Shown: positions 1 through 6,495 of the stretch, one piece after another
Numbering within the stretch: the first letter of the stretch is position 1
How the letters are laid out: every line of letters starts with the position of its first letter
Source: Candidatus Saccharibacteria bacterium UBA949
GTDB lineage: Bacteria; Patescibacteriota; Saccharimonadia; Saccharimonadales; Saccharimonadaceae
NCBI GenBank assembly: GCA_002293245.1
Contig: DBCV01000033.1
Span: 1 to 12,461 of the forward strand
DNA length: 12,461 nt
Direction of reading: 5' to 3'
Made by a program: the position numbers and the translations under genes
The notes under the pieces: model-generated
What the model was told of the DNA's origin: nothing
The model's input: only the letters and a program-made list of their open reading frames with translations
The model's database searches: none

Positions 1-272
1 TTGATGTCTCCTGATGTGGTTAGTGCTAGGTCGTAGGTGTAGCTACCACTTGAGTCAGCGTGGGAGGTGCCGTTCAAAGAAAAGAACAGGCCGGGGAATA
101 GCAGGACTAAGAGTAGTAAGGAAAGATAGGCAGCTGGAGTGAATACCCAAGTGCTCCTGCTCAAGAACATACTTTGTAAGCGTAAAGCTCCGGACCTTGG
201 GCGAACTAATGGGTTTCTGTATCCACCGATTCTACCTTTGCCAAATCTATTGCCCTCAAGGCTTAAAGACAT
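1..272 (-). CDS. N-terminal part of a secreted or membrane-anchored surface protein (continues beyond the left edge)
   Basis: An open frame runs from an ATG at 272 down to base 1 without a stop, giving 90 residues. GGAGGA lies nine bases before the ATG, a good ribosome binding site. The protein has a long basic N-terminal tail (R9, K12, R14, R19, R24, R26, R31, R39), a strongly hydrophobic stretch at about 47-66 rich in Leu and Phe, and then SHA at 70-72 followed by Asp/Ser, which fits signal peptidase I cleavage. Residues after it (SSGSYTYDLALTTSGDI) are Ser/Thr-rich and look extracellular. This suggests an exported cell-surface protein; uncleaved anchoring is also possible. The family cannot be named because the mature part is outside the window. 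It has its own promoter at 318-346, separate from the operon terminating at 384-415. Confidence 0.75.
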   Translation of the reverse strand, partial: MSLSLEGNRFGKGRIGGYRNPLVRPRSGALRLQSMFLSRSTWVFTPAAYLSLLLLVLLFPGLFFSLNGTSHADSSGSYTYDLALTTSGDI

Positions 273-317
273 ATCCTAGCTTCCTCCAATTATGCTCCCA
301 ATACTGCTTATGATAGT

Positions 318-346
318 AGTATATATGCTCGGCAAAAACATGTCAA
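318..346 (-). promoter_or_regulatory. Sigma70-type promoter of the surface protein gene
   Basis: On the minus strand TTGACA (346-341) and TATACT (323-318) are separated by exactly 17 bases. Transcription should start near 311, leaving about 39 bases of leader that contain the GGAGGA binding site. It lacks the GTGN extension seen in front of most other -10 boxes here. Confidence 0.7.
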
Positions 347-383
347 GAGGATTTCGGAGATTTTTCGCGAGATTCCGCACAAG

Positions 384-415
384 AAAAACCGCCGGGCAAG
401 TAGCTGCCCAGCGGT
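384..415 (-). terminator. Rho-independent terminator of the 441-1831 operon
   Basis: On the minus strand an 11-bp stem (405-415 with 388-398, one G-U pair) closes a six-base loop and is followed by TTTTTCTTG. It sits 26 bases after the stop of the last gene, so it ends the two-gene operon before the next promoter. Confidence 0.85.
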
Positions 416-440
416 GTTAATTTTAATAGAAAAGTACACA

Positions 441-1196
441 CTACTCCATGTAGTACTTGGAAAATTCGTTGCAGAGCTTCAGGTCGTTGTACCAGTCCTG
501 CCAGGCAGTTATTTCCGGCAATGAATCCGGGTTTTCGCCGAAGATTGTGCGCACCAATGCCCGGATGCTATTCGCATGCGGATGAGTCTTGATTAATTTT
601 TCCATACACCTCTTGACCTCGTGGTCGGTCTGTCGCATAGTCAATAGGGCTTCGCCAATCGCCAATAGAATCCTTTCGCAGTCGATATAGCATTTGTCGA
701 ATTCATCGCCTTCCACCGAAAAATCGAAATCGCTGCCCGGGTCATTCGGCTCCACGCAAACGCTCACGATAAATCTGCCTTTCTTTGAGCGCAGAATGAG
801 TGAAATGAGCCAATGCCCGTCTGCATCTTGAACGGACACCAAGCCGGATTTGTAGTTGGCAGTATAAGCTACTCGACTAACATAGGGTGACTCGACAACC
901 GCATTGATAGCAGCTCGCGCCAGATATTCGCTCAGCGGCATCAAGAAGTTGTCGGCAACTGCGATGGCTGTGCCTTCCGGGTTATATGGCCCCTTGGCTA
1001 GATTGCAGACAATCACCGGCTGTGGCTCTAGGTTGAATCGCTGCGAGTAAACTACCACCGTACCTTTGCTCGGGTCGCCGACTTCCTTTAGGACTTCGCG
1101 CAATACTGCTAGTAGCGCAACAGCTTCCTCTTGATAGAGAACCGCCGTATGGTTGTACTCCTTGACGTAGCAGTCTAGGTTAGTAAAGCCTTTCAC
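441..1196 (-). CDS. Conserved-looking hypothetical protein, second gene of operon (251 aa)
   Basis: I do not recognise this protein. I chose the GTG at 1196: its GTGA overlaps the TGA of the upstream gene, and AAGGGGAG lies eight bases before it. An ATG 20 codons further upstream would run deep into the neighbour. No signal peptide or membrane segment is visible. The middle part (about residues 60-180) alternates beta-like stretches such as GTVVVYSQRF and FIVSVCVEPND; the C-terminal part is helical. The end resembles the end of the upstream gene product: both carry LAI-(A/G)-EAL, and about 40 residues later LPEI followed by an aromatic-rich tail. The two may be distant relatives made together at a fixed ratio by coupled translation. 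Function unknown; cytoplasmic location inferred. Confidence 0.75.
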   Translation of the reverse strand: MKGFTNLDCYVKEYNHTAVLYQEEAVALLAVLREVLKEVGDPSKGTVVVYSQRFNLEPQPVIVCNLAKGPYNPEGTAIAVADNFLMPLSEYLARAAINAVVESPYVSRVAYTANYKSGLVSVQDADGHWLISLILRSKKGRFIVSVCVEPNDPGSDFDFSVEGDEFDKCYIDCERILLAIGEALLTMRQTDHEVKRCMEKLIKTHPHANSIRALVRTIFGENPDSLPEITAWQDWYNDLKLCNEFSKYYME

Positions 1197-1831
1197 TGTG
1201 CGCACTCCCCTTTCTTGGCCGAGTCTTCGGCCGACTCCTGTTGCATCGCCAACCATCTGCGAGTTGCGAAGGCAATCTCTGGCAGATAGTCGGTGCTGCC
1301 TAGCGACGAGCGAATCACGTCAACGGATTGCTTTGCGGTTTCGTCGCCGGGGTGTAGCCACGCCAGAGCTTCGGCAATCGCCAACTGCACCGACGCTTGA
1401 TTTCGAGCTGTTGCCTCGGTATCCAGTTGCCCCATGTGGCGGTCGTAAACCTGATTGCCTTCGTAGATACTAAACAAGCTGCCCCTTGCCGTCCGGAAAA
1501 CCATCACGTTTTTCAGCTTGCGGTAAACGCGACTGGGCATTTCTGCCAGACTCTCAATTGTGGACTCGCGCGGGATGCTCGCACGAATGTAGTCAGAATA
1601 GTGCTTCCACCCAACAGTGGTCAGGGGCACAGGATTCGCCCGCTGCTCGTCGCGCAGTCCTTTTAGCTCAAAGCTGATTAGGCCATCCATGCCCTCGCCG
1701 GGCATCTGTCCAATTAGTACGAATCTTTCTCCGCTTCCTTCAATCCTGTCAGATGCGAAAAGAACGGTTCTTTCCACCAGAGTAATACCTGCATCATCCA
1801 ACAGCCTCGGCCTGGTTTCGGCGCCTTCCAT
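1193..1831 (-). CDS. Hypothetical protein, first gene of operon (212 aa)
   Basis: I do not recognise this protein. The ATG at 1831 is preferred: AAGGAG stands eight bases before it. A GTG nine bases further upstream (1840) lies directly against that binding site and is unlikely to be used. The protein is soluble by eye, with beta-type stretches in the first half (ITLVERTVLF, RFVLIGQM) and helices near the end. Its C-terminal part (LAIAEAL, then SLGSTDYLPEI and a Trp-containing tail) resembles that of the downstream gene. The stop overlaps the next start by four bases, so translation is coupled. A promoter at 1904-1932 and a structured leader precede it, so it is expressed separately from leuS even though leuS lies just upstream on the same strand. 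Confidence 0.75.
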   Translation of the reverse strand: MEGAETRPRLLDDAGITLVERTVLFASDRIEGSGERFVLIGQMPGEGMDGLISFELKGLRDEQRANPVPLTTVGWKHYSDYIRASIPRESTIESLAEMPSRVYRKLKNVMVFRTARGSLFSIYEGNQVYDRHMGQLDTEATARNQASVQLAIAEALAWLHPGDETAKQSVDVIRSSLGSTDYLPEIAFATRRWLAMQQESAEDSAKKGECAQ

Positions 1832-1860
1832 GCCGCTCACTCCTTTTCGTATTCTATGAT

Positions 1861-1894
1861 GTAAAACCTGCCCGTGGCGGTGTTTTACGCCACG
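1861..1894 (-). promoter_or_regulatory. Structured 5' leader with overlapping pairings (possible pseudoknot)
   Basis: Read on the minus strand, CGTGGCG (1894-1888) can pair with CGCCACG (1879-1873) across an eight-base loop. The loop-side sequence GTAAAAC (1888-1882) is also perfectly complementary to GTTTTAC (1867-1861) further down. The two pairings interleave, giving either an H-type pseudoknot or two alternative hairpins, 22 bases before the AAGGAG of the first operon gene. Predicted transcription starts near 1897, so the structure occupies the 5' end of the mRNA. No known riboswitch class was recognised. It lacks a U-run, so it is not a convincing leuS terminator. Confidence 0.4.
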
Positions 1895-1903
1895 CTAGTG
1901 TGG

Positions 1904-1932
1904 ATTATAGCACGATTTCTTAACAAAAACAA
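1904..1932 (-). promoter_or_regulatory. Extended -10 promoter of the 441-1831 operon
   Basis: On the minus strand TATAAT (1909-1904) is preceded by GTGC, giving the TGN extended -10 element. A weak -35, TTGTTT (1932-1927), lies 17 bases upstream. It sits in the short gap after the leuS stop at 1941. Confidence 0.7.
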
Positions 1933-1940
1933 CGGTTAGA

Positions 1941-4382
1941 CTATTCTACAACCAAGTTTACCATCTTGCCGCCACGGACCACGATGGTTTTGAGAACTTT
2001 TTTGCCACCATCTGTTAATTCGCTCACTCGTGGCTCGGCCAGGACCTTTTCTAGCAGGCCCTTTTCGTCCTGCAACTCTTCCGCCGGCAATGTCAATCTG
2101 GCCCGCACTTTGCCGTTAATCTGCACCACAACCTCTTCTTGCGCGGAAGTCAGGTACTTTTCGTCATGGCTCGGCCAGCCAGCGTCTTCGATCGTGTCGC
2201 TCCGCCCCAGTAGTTCAAAGCATTCCGCCGCCATGTGTGGCGCAAACGGCGCCAATAGCTGCGCCAAAGTTGTCAAAGCCCCGCGCCAGTACTCCTCGTC
2301 AAAACCGCGCAGTTTAATCTTGTACAGGTCATTGACGTATTCCATCAGTGCCGCAATCGCCGTGTTAAAGCTGTTTTTGCGCAGGTCGTCAGTCACTTTC
2401 TTGATGGTTTTGTGCTGGGTTTTTTGCAATTCCTCCGGGTCGCCCAGGGCGTCGCGCGGGGCTTCCAAAAACTCCTGCACCAAGTTCCAGGTCCGGTTCA
2501 AAAAGCGATACACTCCGCCAATCCCCCGGGTACTCCACGGTTCGTCCATCTGATACGGTCCGATAAACAGAATATAAGTGCGCAGGGCATCCGCGCCGTA
2601 CCCCTGATCCACCACTTCCAGCGGATCAATCGTGTTGCCCTTGCTTTTGCTCATCTTGGTGCCGGCTTCGGCGTTAATATAGCCGCTGTATAGCAGCGAT
2701 TTAATTGGTTCGCGGAAGTTGGTCAGTCCCTGGTCAGCAAAGAATTTGGCCCAAAACCGCACGTACAACTGGTGCGTGACGGCATGGTCGGCGCCGACAT
2801 AAACGTCCACCGGACTCCAATAATCCGCCTTGGTCTTGTCCCAAGCGTTGAACTCATTGCGCGGGTCGCAGTAGCGCAGCAGATACCAACTGGAGCAGGC
2901 AAAGCCGTCCAACGTGTCGGTCTCTCGGGTCATCTCCTCGCTATTCAACTCAACTTGCGTGAACTCTGGCACTTTTGCCAGTGCCGAATGGCCACTGTCG
3001 TCCGGCTGGTAGTCGGTGATTTCCGGCAGTACTACCGGCAGTTTATCCTCCGGAACCGCGTGCGGTTTGCCATCGGCATCGTAGGCGACCGGAATTGGCG
3101 CACCCCAGTAGCGCTGGCGGGAAATCAACCAATCGCGCATCTTGTAGGTAGTTTTGGCTTGACCCTGGCCGTTTTTTTCGAGTAATCTGACAATCAATTC
3201 CCTTGCCTGGGCGCTAGGCTTGCCGTCATACCGCCCGGAGTTGATCATCTCGCCCTCGCCGGTGTAGCATCCGCCAGCAAAGTTCGCTGGTGGTTTAATC
3301 ACTTCTTTGACGGGCAGATCAAATTTTTCGGCAAACTCCAGATCCCGCTCGTCGTGCGCCGGCACCGCCATGATCGCCCCCTCGCCGTAGCCCATCAGCA
3401 CGTAATCGGCCACCCAAATCGACATCTTTTCGCCACTCAGCGGGTTTTTGGCATAACTCCCGGTGAACACCCCTGTTTTTTCTTTGTTTTCTTGCCGCTC
3501 AATCTCCGATTTTTTCATCGCTTCTTGCCGGTACTTGTCCACTTCCGGCCGGGTCAGATCGTTCGTCAGGTCATTCACCAGCGGGTGTTCCGGCGCCAAC
3601 ACCAAAAACGTCGCTCCATAAATCGTATCCGGCCGGGTAGTGAAGATTTTGATCTTACGTGCATCTGCCCCGTCTACGACCTCAAACTCCACCTCTGCGC
3701 CTTCGCTCTTGCCAATCCAATTCCGTTGCATGGTTTTGATCTTTTCCGGCCAATCCAACTGGTCCAGGTCGGCAAGCAGTTCCTCGGCATAGTCCGTAAT
3801 CTTAAAAAACCACTGATTCATCTTGCGCTTTTCCACAACCGAACCGCAACGCCAACAATGCCCGCCCTCCACTTGTTCGTTCGCCAGCACCGTTTTGTCC
3901 TTGGGGCACCACCACTGATAATTCTCCGCCCGATAAGCCAAGTCTTTTTCGAATAACTGCGTAAAAATCCACTGGGTCCACTTGTAATACTCCGGATCCG
4001 AAGTGTTTATCTCGCGGCTCCAATCCACCGAAATCCCTAATCGTTTGAACTGCTTCTTGAAGTTCGCAATGTTTGTCTTGGTCGCCGACTGGGGCGAAAT
4101 GCCGGTTTTAATCGCATAATTCTCGGCCGGCAGACCAAAAGTATCCCAGCCAATTGGGTTCAGCACATTATAGCCCAGCTGGCGGTAAAACCGCGACACC
4201 GCATCCACAATCGCATAAACCCGGGCATGCCCGACATGCAATCCCGCCCCCGACGGATACGGAAACTGCCCCGCCACGTATTTTTTGGGCTTTTCGGAGA
4301 AATCCTCGGCCTTATACACCCCTGATTCTTCCCACCTTTTCTGCCACTTCGGTTCGATTTCGCTCGGTTTGTATCTTTTCAT
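1941..4382 (-). CDS. leuS: Leucyl-tRNA synthetase
   Basis: This 813-residue class Ia aminoacyl-tRNA synthetase charges tRNA-Leu with leucine in the cytoplasm. The ATP-binding HIGH motif is HVGH at residues 49-52, within PYPSGAGLHVGHARVY. KMSKS is at 576-580 inside GTKMSKSKGNTIDP. A zinc-ribbon-like segment (WWCPKDK...GHCWRCGS) shows three Cys and a nearby His. The CP1 editing domain that removes mischarged tRNA is present, with TTRPDTIYGATF and GAIMAVPAHDERD, including the conserved Asp region. Length is in the usual bacterial range (about 800-870). The ATG at 4382 has no Shine-Dalgarno at proper distance; the -10 box ends only six bases upstream, so the mRNA is probably leaderless. It is divergent from the orphan gene at 4560. 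No clear terminator follows. Confidence 0.98.
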   Translation of the reverse strand: MKRYKPSEIEPKWQKRWEESGVYKAEDFSEKPKKYVAGQFPYPSGAGLHVGHARVYAIVDAVSRFYRQLGYNVLNPIGWDTFGLPAENYAIKTGISPQSATKTNIANFKKQFKRLGISVDWSREINTSDPEYYKWTQWIFTQLFEKDLAYRAENYQWWCPKDKTVLANEQVEGGHCWRCGSVVEKRKMNQWFFKITDYAEELLADLDQLDWPEKIKTMQRNWIGKSEGAEVEFEVVDGADARKIKIFTTRPDTIYGATFLVLAPEHPLVNDLTNDLTRPEVDKYRQEAMKKSEIERQENKEKTGVFTGSYAKNPLSGEKMSIWVADYVLMGYGEGAIMAVPAHDERDLEFAEKFDLPVKEVIKPPANFAGGCYTGEGEMINSGRYDGKPSAQARELIVRLLEKNGQGQAKTTYKMRDWLISRQRYWGAPIPVAYDADGKPHAVPEDKLPVVLPEITDYQPDDSGHSALAKVPEFTQVELNSEEMTRETDTLDGFACSSWYLLRYCDPRNEFNAWDKTKADYWSPVDVYVGADHAVTHQLYVRFWAKFFADQGLTNFREPIKSLLYSGYINAEAGTKMSKSKGNTIDPLEVVDQGYGADALRTYILFIGPYQMDEPWSTRGIGGVYRFLNRTWNLVQEFLEAPRDALGDPEELQKTQHKTIKKVTDDLRKNSFNTAIAALMEYVNDLYKIKLRGFDEEYWRGALTTLAQLLAPFAPHMAAECFELLGRSDTIEDAGWPSHDEKYLTSAQEEVVVQINGKVRARLTLPAEELQDEKGLLEKVLAEPRVSELTDGGKKVLKTIVVRGGKMVNLVVE

Positions 4383-4388
4383 GCCTTT

Positions 4389-4397
4389 ATCATATCA
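4389..4397 (-). promoter_or_regulatory. Extended -10 promoter of leuS, predicted leaderless
   Basis: On the minus strand TGA-TATGAT (4397-4389) is followed by six bases and then the leuS ATG. Since transcription normally begins about seven bases after the -10 box, the A of the ATG would be the first transcribed base. No recognisable -35 is present at the right distance. Confidence 0.55.
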
Positions 4398-4433
4398 CAT
4401 GGAAAACATCTGCGACATATTGACATTTCCATG
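4398..4433. promoter_or_regulatory. Inverted repeat between divergent leuS and orphan-gene promoters
   Basis: CATGGAAA (4398-4405) and TTTCCATG (4426-4433) form a perfect 8-bp inverted repeat with arm centres 28 bp apart. It extends to CACATGGAAA / TTTCCATG-CA-TGTG if two bases are allowed to bulge. The left arm touches the leuS extended -10; the right arm fills the start of the -35/-10 spacer of the plus-strand promoter. This placement fits an operator acting on both promoters, but could be chance. Confidence 0.35.
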
Positions 4434-4448
4434 CATGTGTGCTACAAT
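4420..4448 (+). promoter_or_regulatory. Strong sigma70-type promoter of the orphan gene
   Basis: TTGACA (4420-4425), a 17-base spacer and TACAAT (4443-4448), with TGC directly before the -10, make this the best promoter in the window. Transcription should start near 4455, leaving a leader of about 105 bases. That leader contains a weak hairpin: TAGGT (4461-4465) with ACCTA (4484-4488), and ACAA (4469-4472) with TTGT (4476-4479). Confidence 0.85.
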
Positions 4449-4559
4449 AGGGCCACGGAGTAGGTGCGACAAGCGTTGTAGCGACCTATATTTGTTGAAC
4501 ATTACAAATTGGACGCTACCATTGCCGCCTGCCCACACTAAACCGAAAGGGTGATTTTA

Positions 4560-5228
4560 ATGTCATCATTGCTCAGGAGTCTATACCAGCCCTATTACAA
4601 GGATTTGGGAGAGGTGGTCTGCCAGACCATTTCGATCGCCGTGGCCCAGAAGGCTGGACTATACGCTCTGCCGAAAAGAATTGAGGAGATCAACCAGAGA
4701 GGGGAAATCTCTCATCTCACGCCCACTATGGAAGACGTGATACTAATGTTCGGCAAGTCCGGTAAATACGAGCAACAAATATCTGAATCGACAGATCATT
4801 TTAGGAGCATCATTGCCCCGAGTGTCTTAACGCTCTGCCAGACCGAGGACTGCGACCCATACCGGTTGATCGACAAAGCCCTCGCTACAATAGCCAGCGG
4901 GCTACTCGAGAGTGGTGGTGCTCACAGCCACCAGCGACACGACCTGTATATGGCTACCCAAGACCCATTAATAGTATTGTGCAACTCTCTAAGCACCTTG
5001 CACGCCATTGAGAATGCGCCTCGCGAACAGGTGCTCGAGCATCTCGGTCTCAGAATCGACCAAAGACTCGTAAGATTCGAGAGAAATCTGCGGGCATTCA
5101 TGAGCCACATATTTGAGCTTGCCGATTGCGAAAAAAGCTCCCATGACGCCACTCATACCTACACCACGAACGTGCTAGACGCCATCAAGTGCGTTGATAC
5201 CGGCTATCTCGAATCTCTTATTTGCTAG
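4560..5228 (+). CDS. Orphan hypothetical protein (222 aa)
   Basis: I do not recognise this protein. The ATG at 4560 is chosen because AAAGGGTG lies about six bases before it; the GTG at 4551 overlaps that site. The sequence is mostly helical, soluble, without signal peptide or membrane span. It has scattered Cys and His residues (C24, LTLCQTEDCD, GGAHSHQRHD, C-terminal Cys) but no clear metal-binding pattern. The middle has a helical run with ENAPREQVLEHLGLRIDQRLVRFERNLRAFMSHIFEL. It is the only complete plus-strand gene in the window, faces away from leuS, and is driven by a near-consensus promoter with a long leader, so it is probably well transcribed. It converges on the toxin-domain gene with a shared terminator between them. 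Function unknown. Confidence 0.8.
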   Translation: MSSLLRSLYQPYYKDLGEVVCQTISIAVAQKAGLYALPKRIEEINQRGEISHLTPTMEDVILMFGKSGKYEQQISESTDHFRSIIAPSVLTLCQTEDCDPYRLIDKALATIASGLLESGGAHSHQRHDLYMATQDPLIVLCNSLSTLHAIENAPREQVLEHLGLRIDQRLVRFERNLRAFMSHIFELADCEKSSHDATHTYTTNVLDAIKCVDTGYLESLIC

Positions 5229-5241
5229 CCCTCCCGTTAGT

Positions 5242-5315
5242 CCAAAAAACGTCCCGAAAGTACGTTAAGAAAACCGCCCCTGATTTCAGGGGCGTTCTTT
5301 CGGGCGTATTTTTGG
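5242..5315. terminator. Nested inverted repeat, probable bidirectional terminator
   Basis: The inner hairpin pairs CGCCCCTG (5275-5282) with CAGGGGCG (5287-5294). Around it a second stem pairs CCCGAAAG (5253-5260) with CTTTCGGG (5297-5304), and continues outward through ACG/CGT and CCAAAAA (5242-5248) / TTTTTGG (5309-5315) with one bulged base per side. The inner stem is followed by GTTCTTT on plus and GGTTTTCTT on minus, so it can end transcription both ways between convergent genes. The stop codon and last codons of the minus-strand toxin gene lie inside the structure. Confidence 0.7.
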
Positions 5316-5942
5316 CGACGTCTGGATATGTATGGTCCGCAGCACTTCGTCTAGGTCGTCGGCACACAGAAATCCCATCGGCTCCCTCAGACGCGTCTTT
5401 TCGACCGTGTCAATCTGTTCGGCCATCGTGATGGTGGGCGCTAGGAATACCTTGAGCTGTGCGTCAACCTTTGTTTGCGATGGCAAGAGGGCATTGCGCG
5501 AACTGGTGCAAGGCACTACGTTTACGGTTGTGCAAAACTTGTTGTTCAATTCGTTTGATACCACCACGCAGGGCCGGGTTTTGCCCTGTTCGCTGCCGTT
5601 GGTTTTGTCGGGATCGGGATAATGCACCCAGAACACTTGCCCCTGAGTCGGCTGCACGATCTGTGACCTATTCTGGCGCTCGAGCTTACTCACGATGGGC
5701 GGGTTTTTCTCGCTGCGCACCAAGGTGGTTGCGTGGTCCAATTCGTCCGGGCACTCTTCTTCCAGCTGGTCAACCGAATCGGCCAGCAATCGACTAATCA
5801 GGTTCAGCAAGTCGCTCGGGCTTTCCGGCGTCCAGTCGCCCTCTGTCAAATAGTACGTCAGCTGCATCTTGACCTTGTCGCTGATCTTGTCAATCAGCCC
5901 AAAACATTCCACGACTTTTCGCAAATCTTGCGTTTTCGACAT
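5286..5942 (-). CDS. MazF/PemK-family toxin-domain protein with N-terminal extension (218 aa)
   Basis: Residues about 101-208 match the PemK/MazF fold, a ribonuclease that cuts mRNA or other RNA: GQVFWVHYPDP, then GSEQGKTRPCVVVSN, VVPCTSS, an AEQIDTVEKTRL segment and a closing helix DDLDEVLRTIH. R123 of the TRP motif and T146/S147 of PCTSS are at the places of catalytic residues in the family. Usual family members have about 110-120 residues; here about 100 helical, charged residues precede the domain, including an acidic stretch LEEECPDELDH. No separate antitoxin gene is adjacent, so the extension might hold the toxin in check; that is inference. The ATG at 5942 is chosen for its AGGAGG eight bases upstream; a GTG at 5951 overlaps it. 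It has its own promoter and a palindromic leader. Confidence 0.88.
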   Translation of the reverse strand: MSKTQDLRKVVECFGLIDKISDKVKMQLTYYLTEGDWTPESPSDLLNLISRLLADSVDQLEEECPDELDHATTLVRSEKNPPIVSKLERQNRSQIVQPTQGQVFWVHYPDPDKTNGSEQGKTRPCVVVSNELNNKFCTTVNVVPCTSSRNALLPSQTKVDAQLKVFLAPTITMAEQIDTVEKTRLREPMGFLCADDLDEVLRTIHIQTSPKIRPKERP

Positions 5943-5978
5943 TTTCGCCACCTCCTGGTGAGATTGTAAGATACAAAA

Positions 5979-5998
5979 ACAAACGAACGTTCGTCTGT
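5979..5998. promoter_or_regulatory. 20-bp near-perfect palindrome in the toxin gene leader (candidate operator)
   Basis: ACAAACGAAC (5979-5988) is followed directly by GTTCGTCTGT (5989-5998), its reverse complement except one position per arm. It lies between the promoter (6028-6055) and the AGGAGG ribosome binding site at 5951-5956. A second TACAAT (5968-5963, minus) follows it closely. Toxin-antitoxin loci of this type commonly repress themselves through such palindromes, so an operator is a fair guess. Confidence 0.5.
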
Positions 5999-6027
5999 CC
6001 TCGCGGTCGTCAAGCGACTCTTCCTAC

Positions 6028-6055
6028 ATTGTAGCACACTCGCGCGAAAAAGCAA
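6028..6055 (-). promoter_or_regulatory. Extended -10 promoter of the MazF-type gene
   Basis: On the minus strand TACAAT (6033-6028) is preceded by GTGC, and TTGCTT (6055-6050) lies 16 bases upstream. The -35 box abuts the stop codon of the membrane protein gene. The same TTGCTT-like -35 appears before the tandem paralogues. Predicted start of transcription near 6021. Confidence 0.6.
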
Positions 6056-6451
6056 CTATATCACAATCCCCATTGGCAAAAAGTACGACAGAACCGCTGC
6101 AATCAACAGCACAGAGAAAAACACCCGGCGATTCAGCGATCGTTTTTCCAAGTAATGCACCAGAATCAGACCGATCAAAAACCCGACTGGCAACCCGGTC
6201 AATGGCACCGGCCCAATATATAAAATCTGCGCAAACTTTAGCCAAAACGAACCCGCAATAATCACCAGCACCAGTTTCAGGATAAACATACTGTCGGTTT
6301 CCTGCTCCTTGTCAAAGCCCCGCCGGCTCAACCGTGTGCGGTTGCGCGCATACGTCCGCGCCCGATGCCGGTCTGCGCTCTGCGCGGTATTTTCTTCCAA
6401 AAACCGCGCCCTCCCCCGATTCGGCCTTAGATTCTTCATGTCTTGTTTCAC
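6056..6451 (-). CDS. Small three-helix membrane protein downstream of rpsJ (about 131 aa)
   Basis: No family recognised. The C-terminal 75 residues hold three hydrophobic segments: MFILKLVLVIIAGSFWLKFA, then PVPLTGLPVGFLIGLILVHY, and VFFSVLLIAAVLSYFLPMGIVI at the very end. Before them is a strongly basic, Arg-rich soluble tail of some 50-60 residues (RPNRGRARF, RHRARTYARNRTRLSRRGF) that should face the cytoplasm and might touch RNA or lipid head groups. GTG at 6451 is chosen because AAGGTGG lies eight bases upstream; a GTG at 6463 overlaps that site and an ATG at 6439 has no clear site. It follows rpsJ by about 44 bases with no terminator or promoter visible, so it is probably co-transcribed with S10. 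Function unknown. Confidence 0.7.
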   Translation of the reverse strand: MKQDMKNLRPNRGRARFLEENTAQSADRHRARTYARNRTRLSRRGFDKEQETDSMFILKLVLVIIAGSFWLKFAQILYIGPVPLTGLPVGFLIGLILVHYLEKRSLNRRVFFSVLLIAAVLSYFLPMGIVI

Positions 6452-6495
6452 TTCTTCGCCCACCTTTCGTGCTAGCGTTCCCGCGGTTTTATTGC

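Noticed and set aside
1861..1894. Terminator for leuS
   Set aside because: The hairpin lacks a U-run and lies downstream of the next operon's promoter, so it is better seen as that operon's leader.
1966..3956. Several plus-strand open frames inside leuS
   Set aside because: They lie opposite a fully intact leucyl-tRNA synthetase and show no family features or start signals.
5984..5993. LexA/SOS box at the toxin gene
   Set aside because: The Gram-positive box is CGAAC-N4-GTTCG; here the half-sites touch with no four-base gap, and the site lies downstream of the predicted start of transcription.
5991..6013. Second promoter using TTGACG at 6013-6008 (minus)
   Set aside because: No acceptable -10 box occurs 16-18 bases downstream; the sequence there is ACGTTC.
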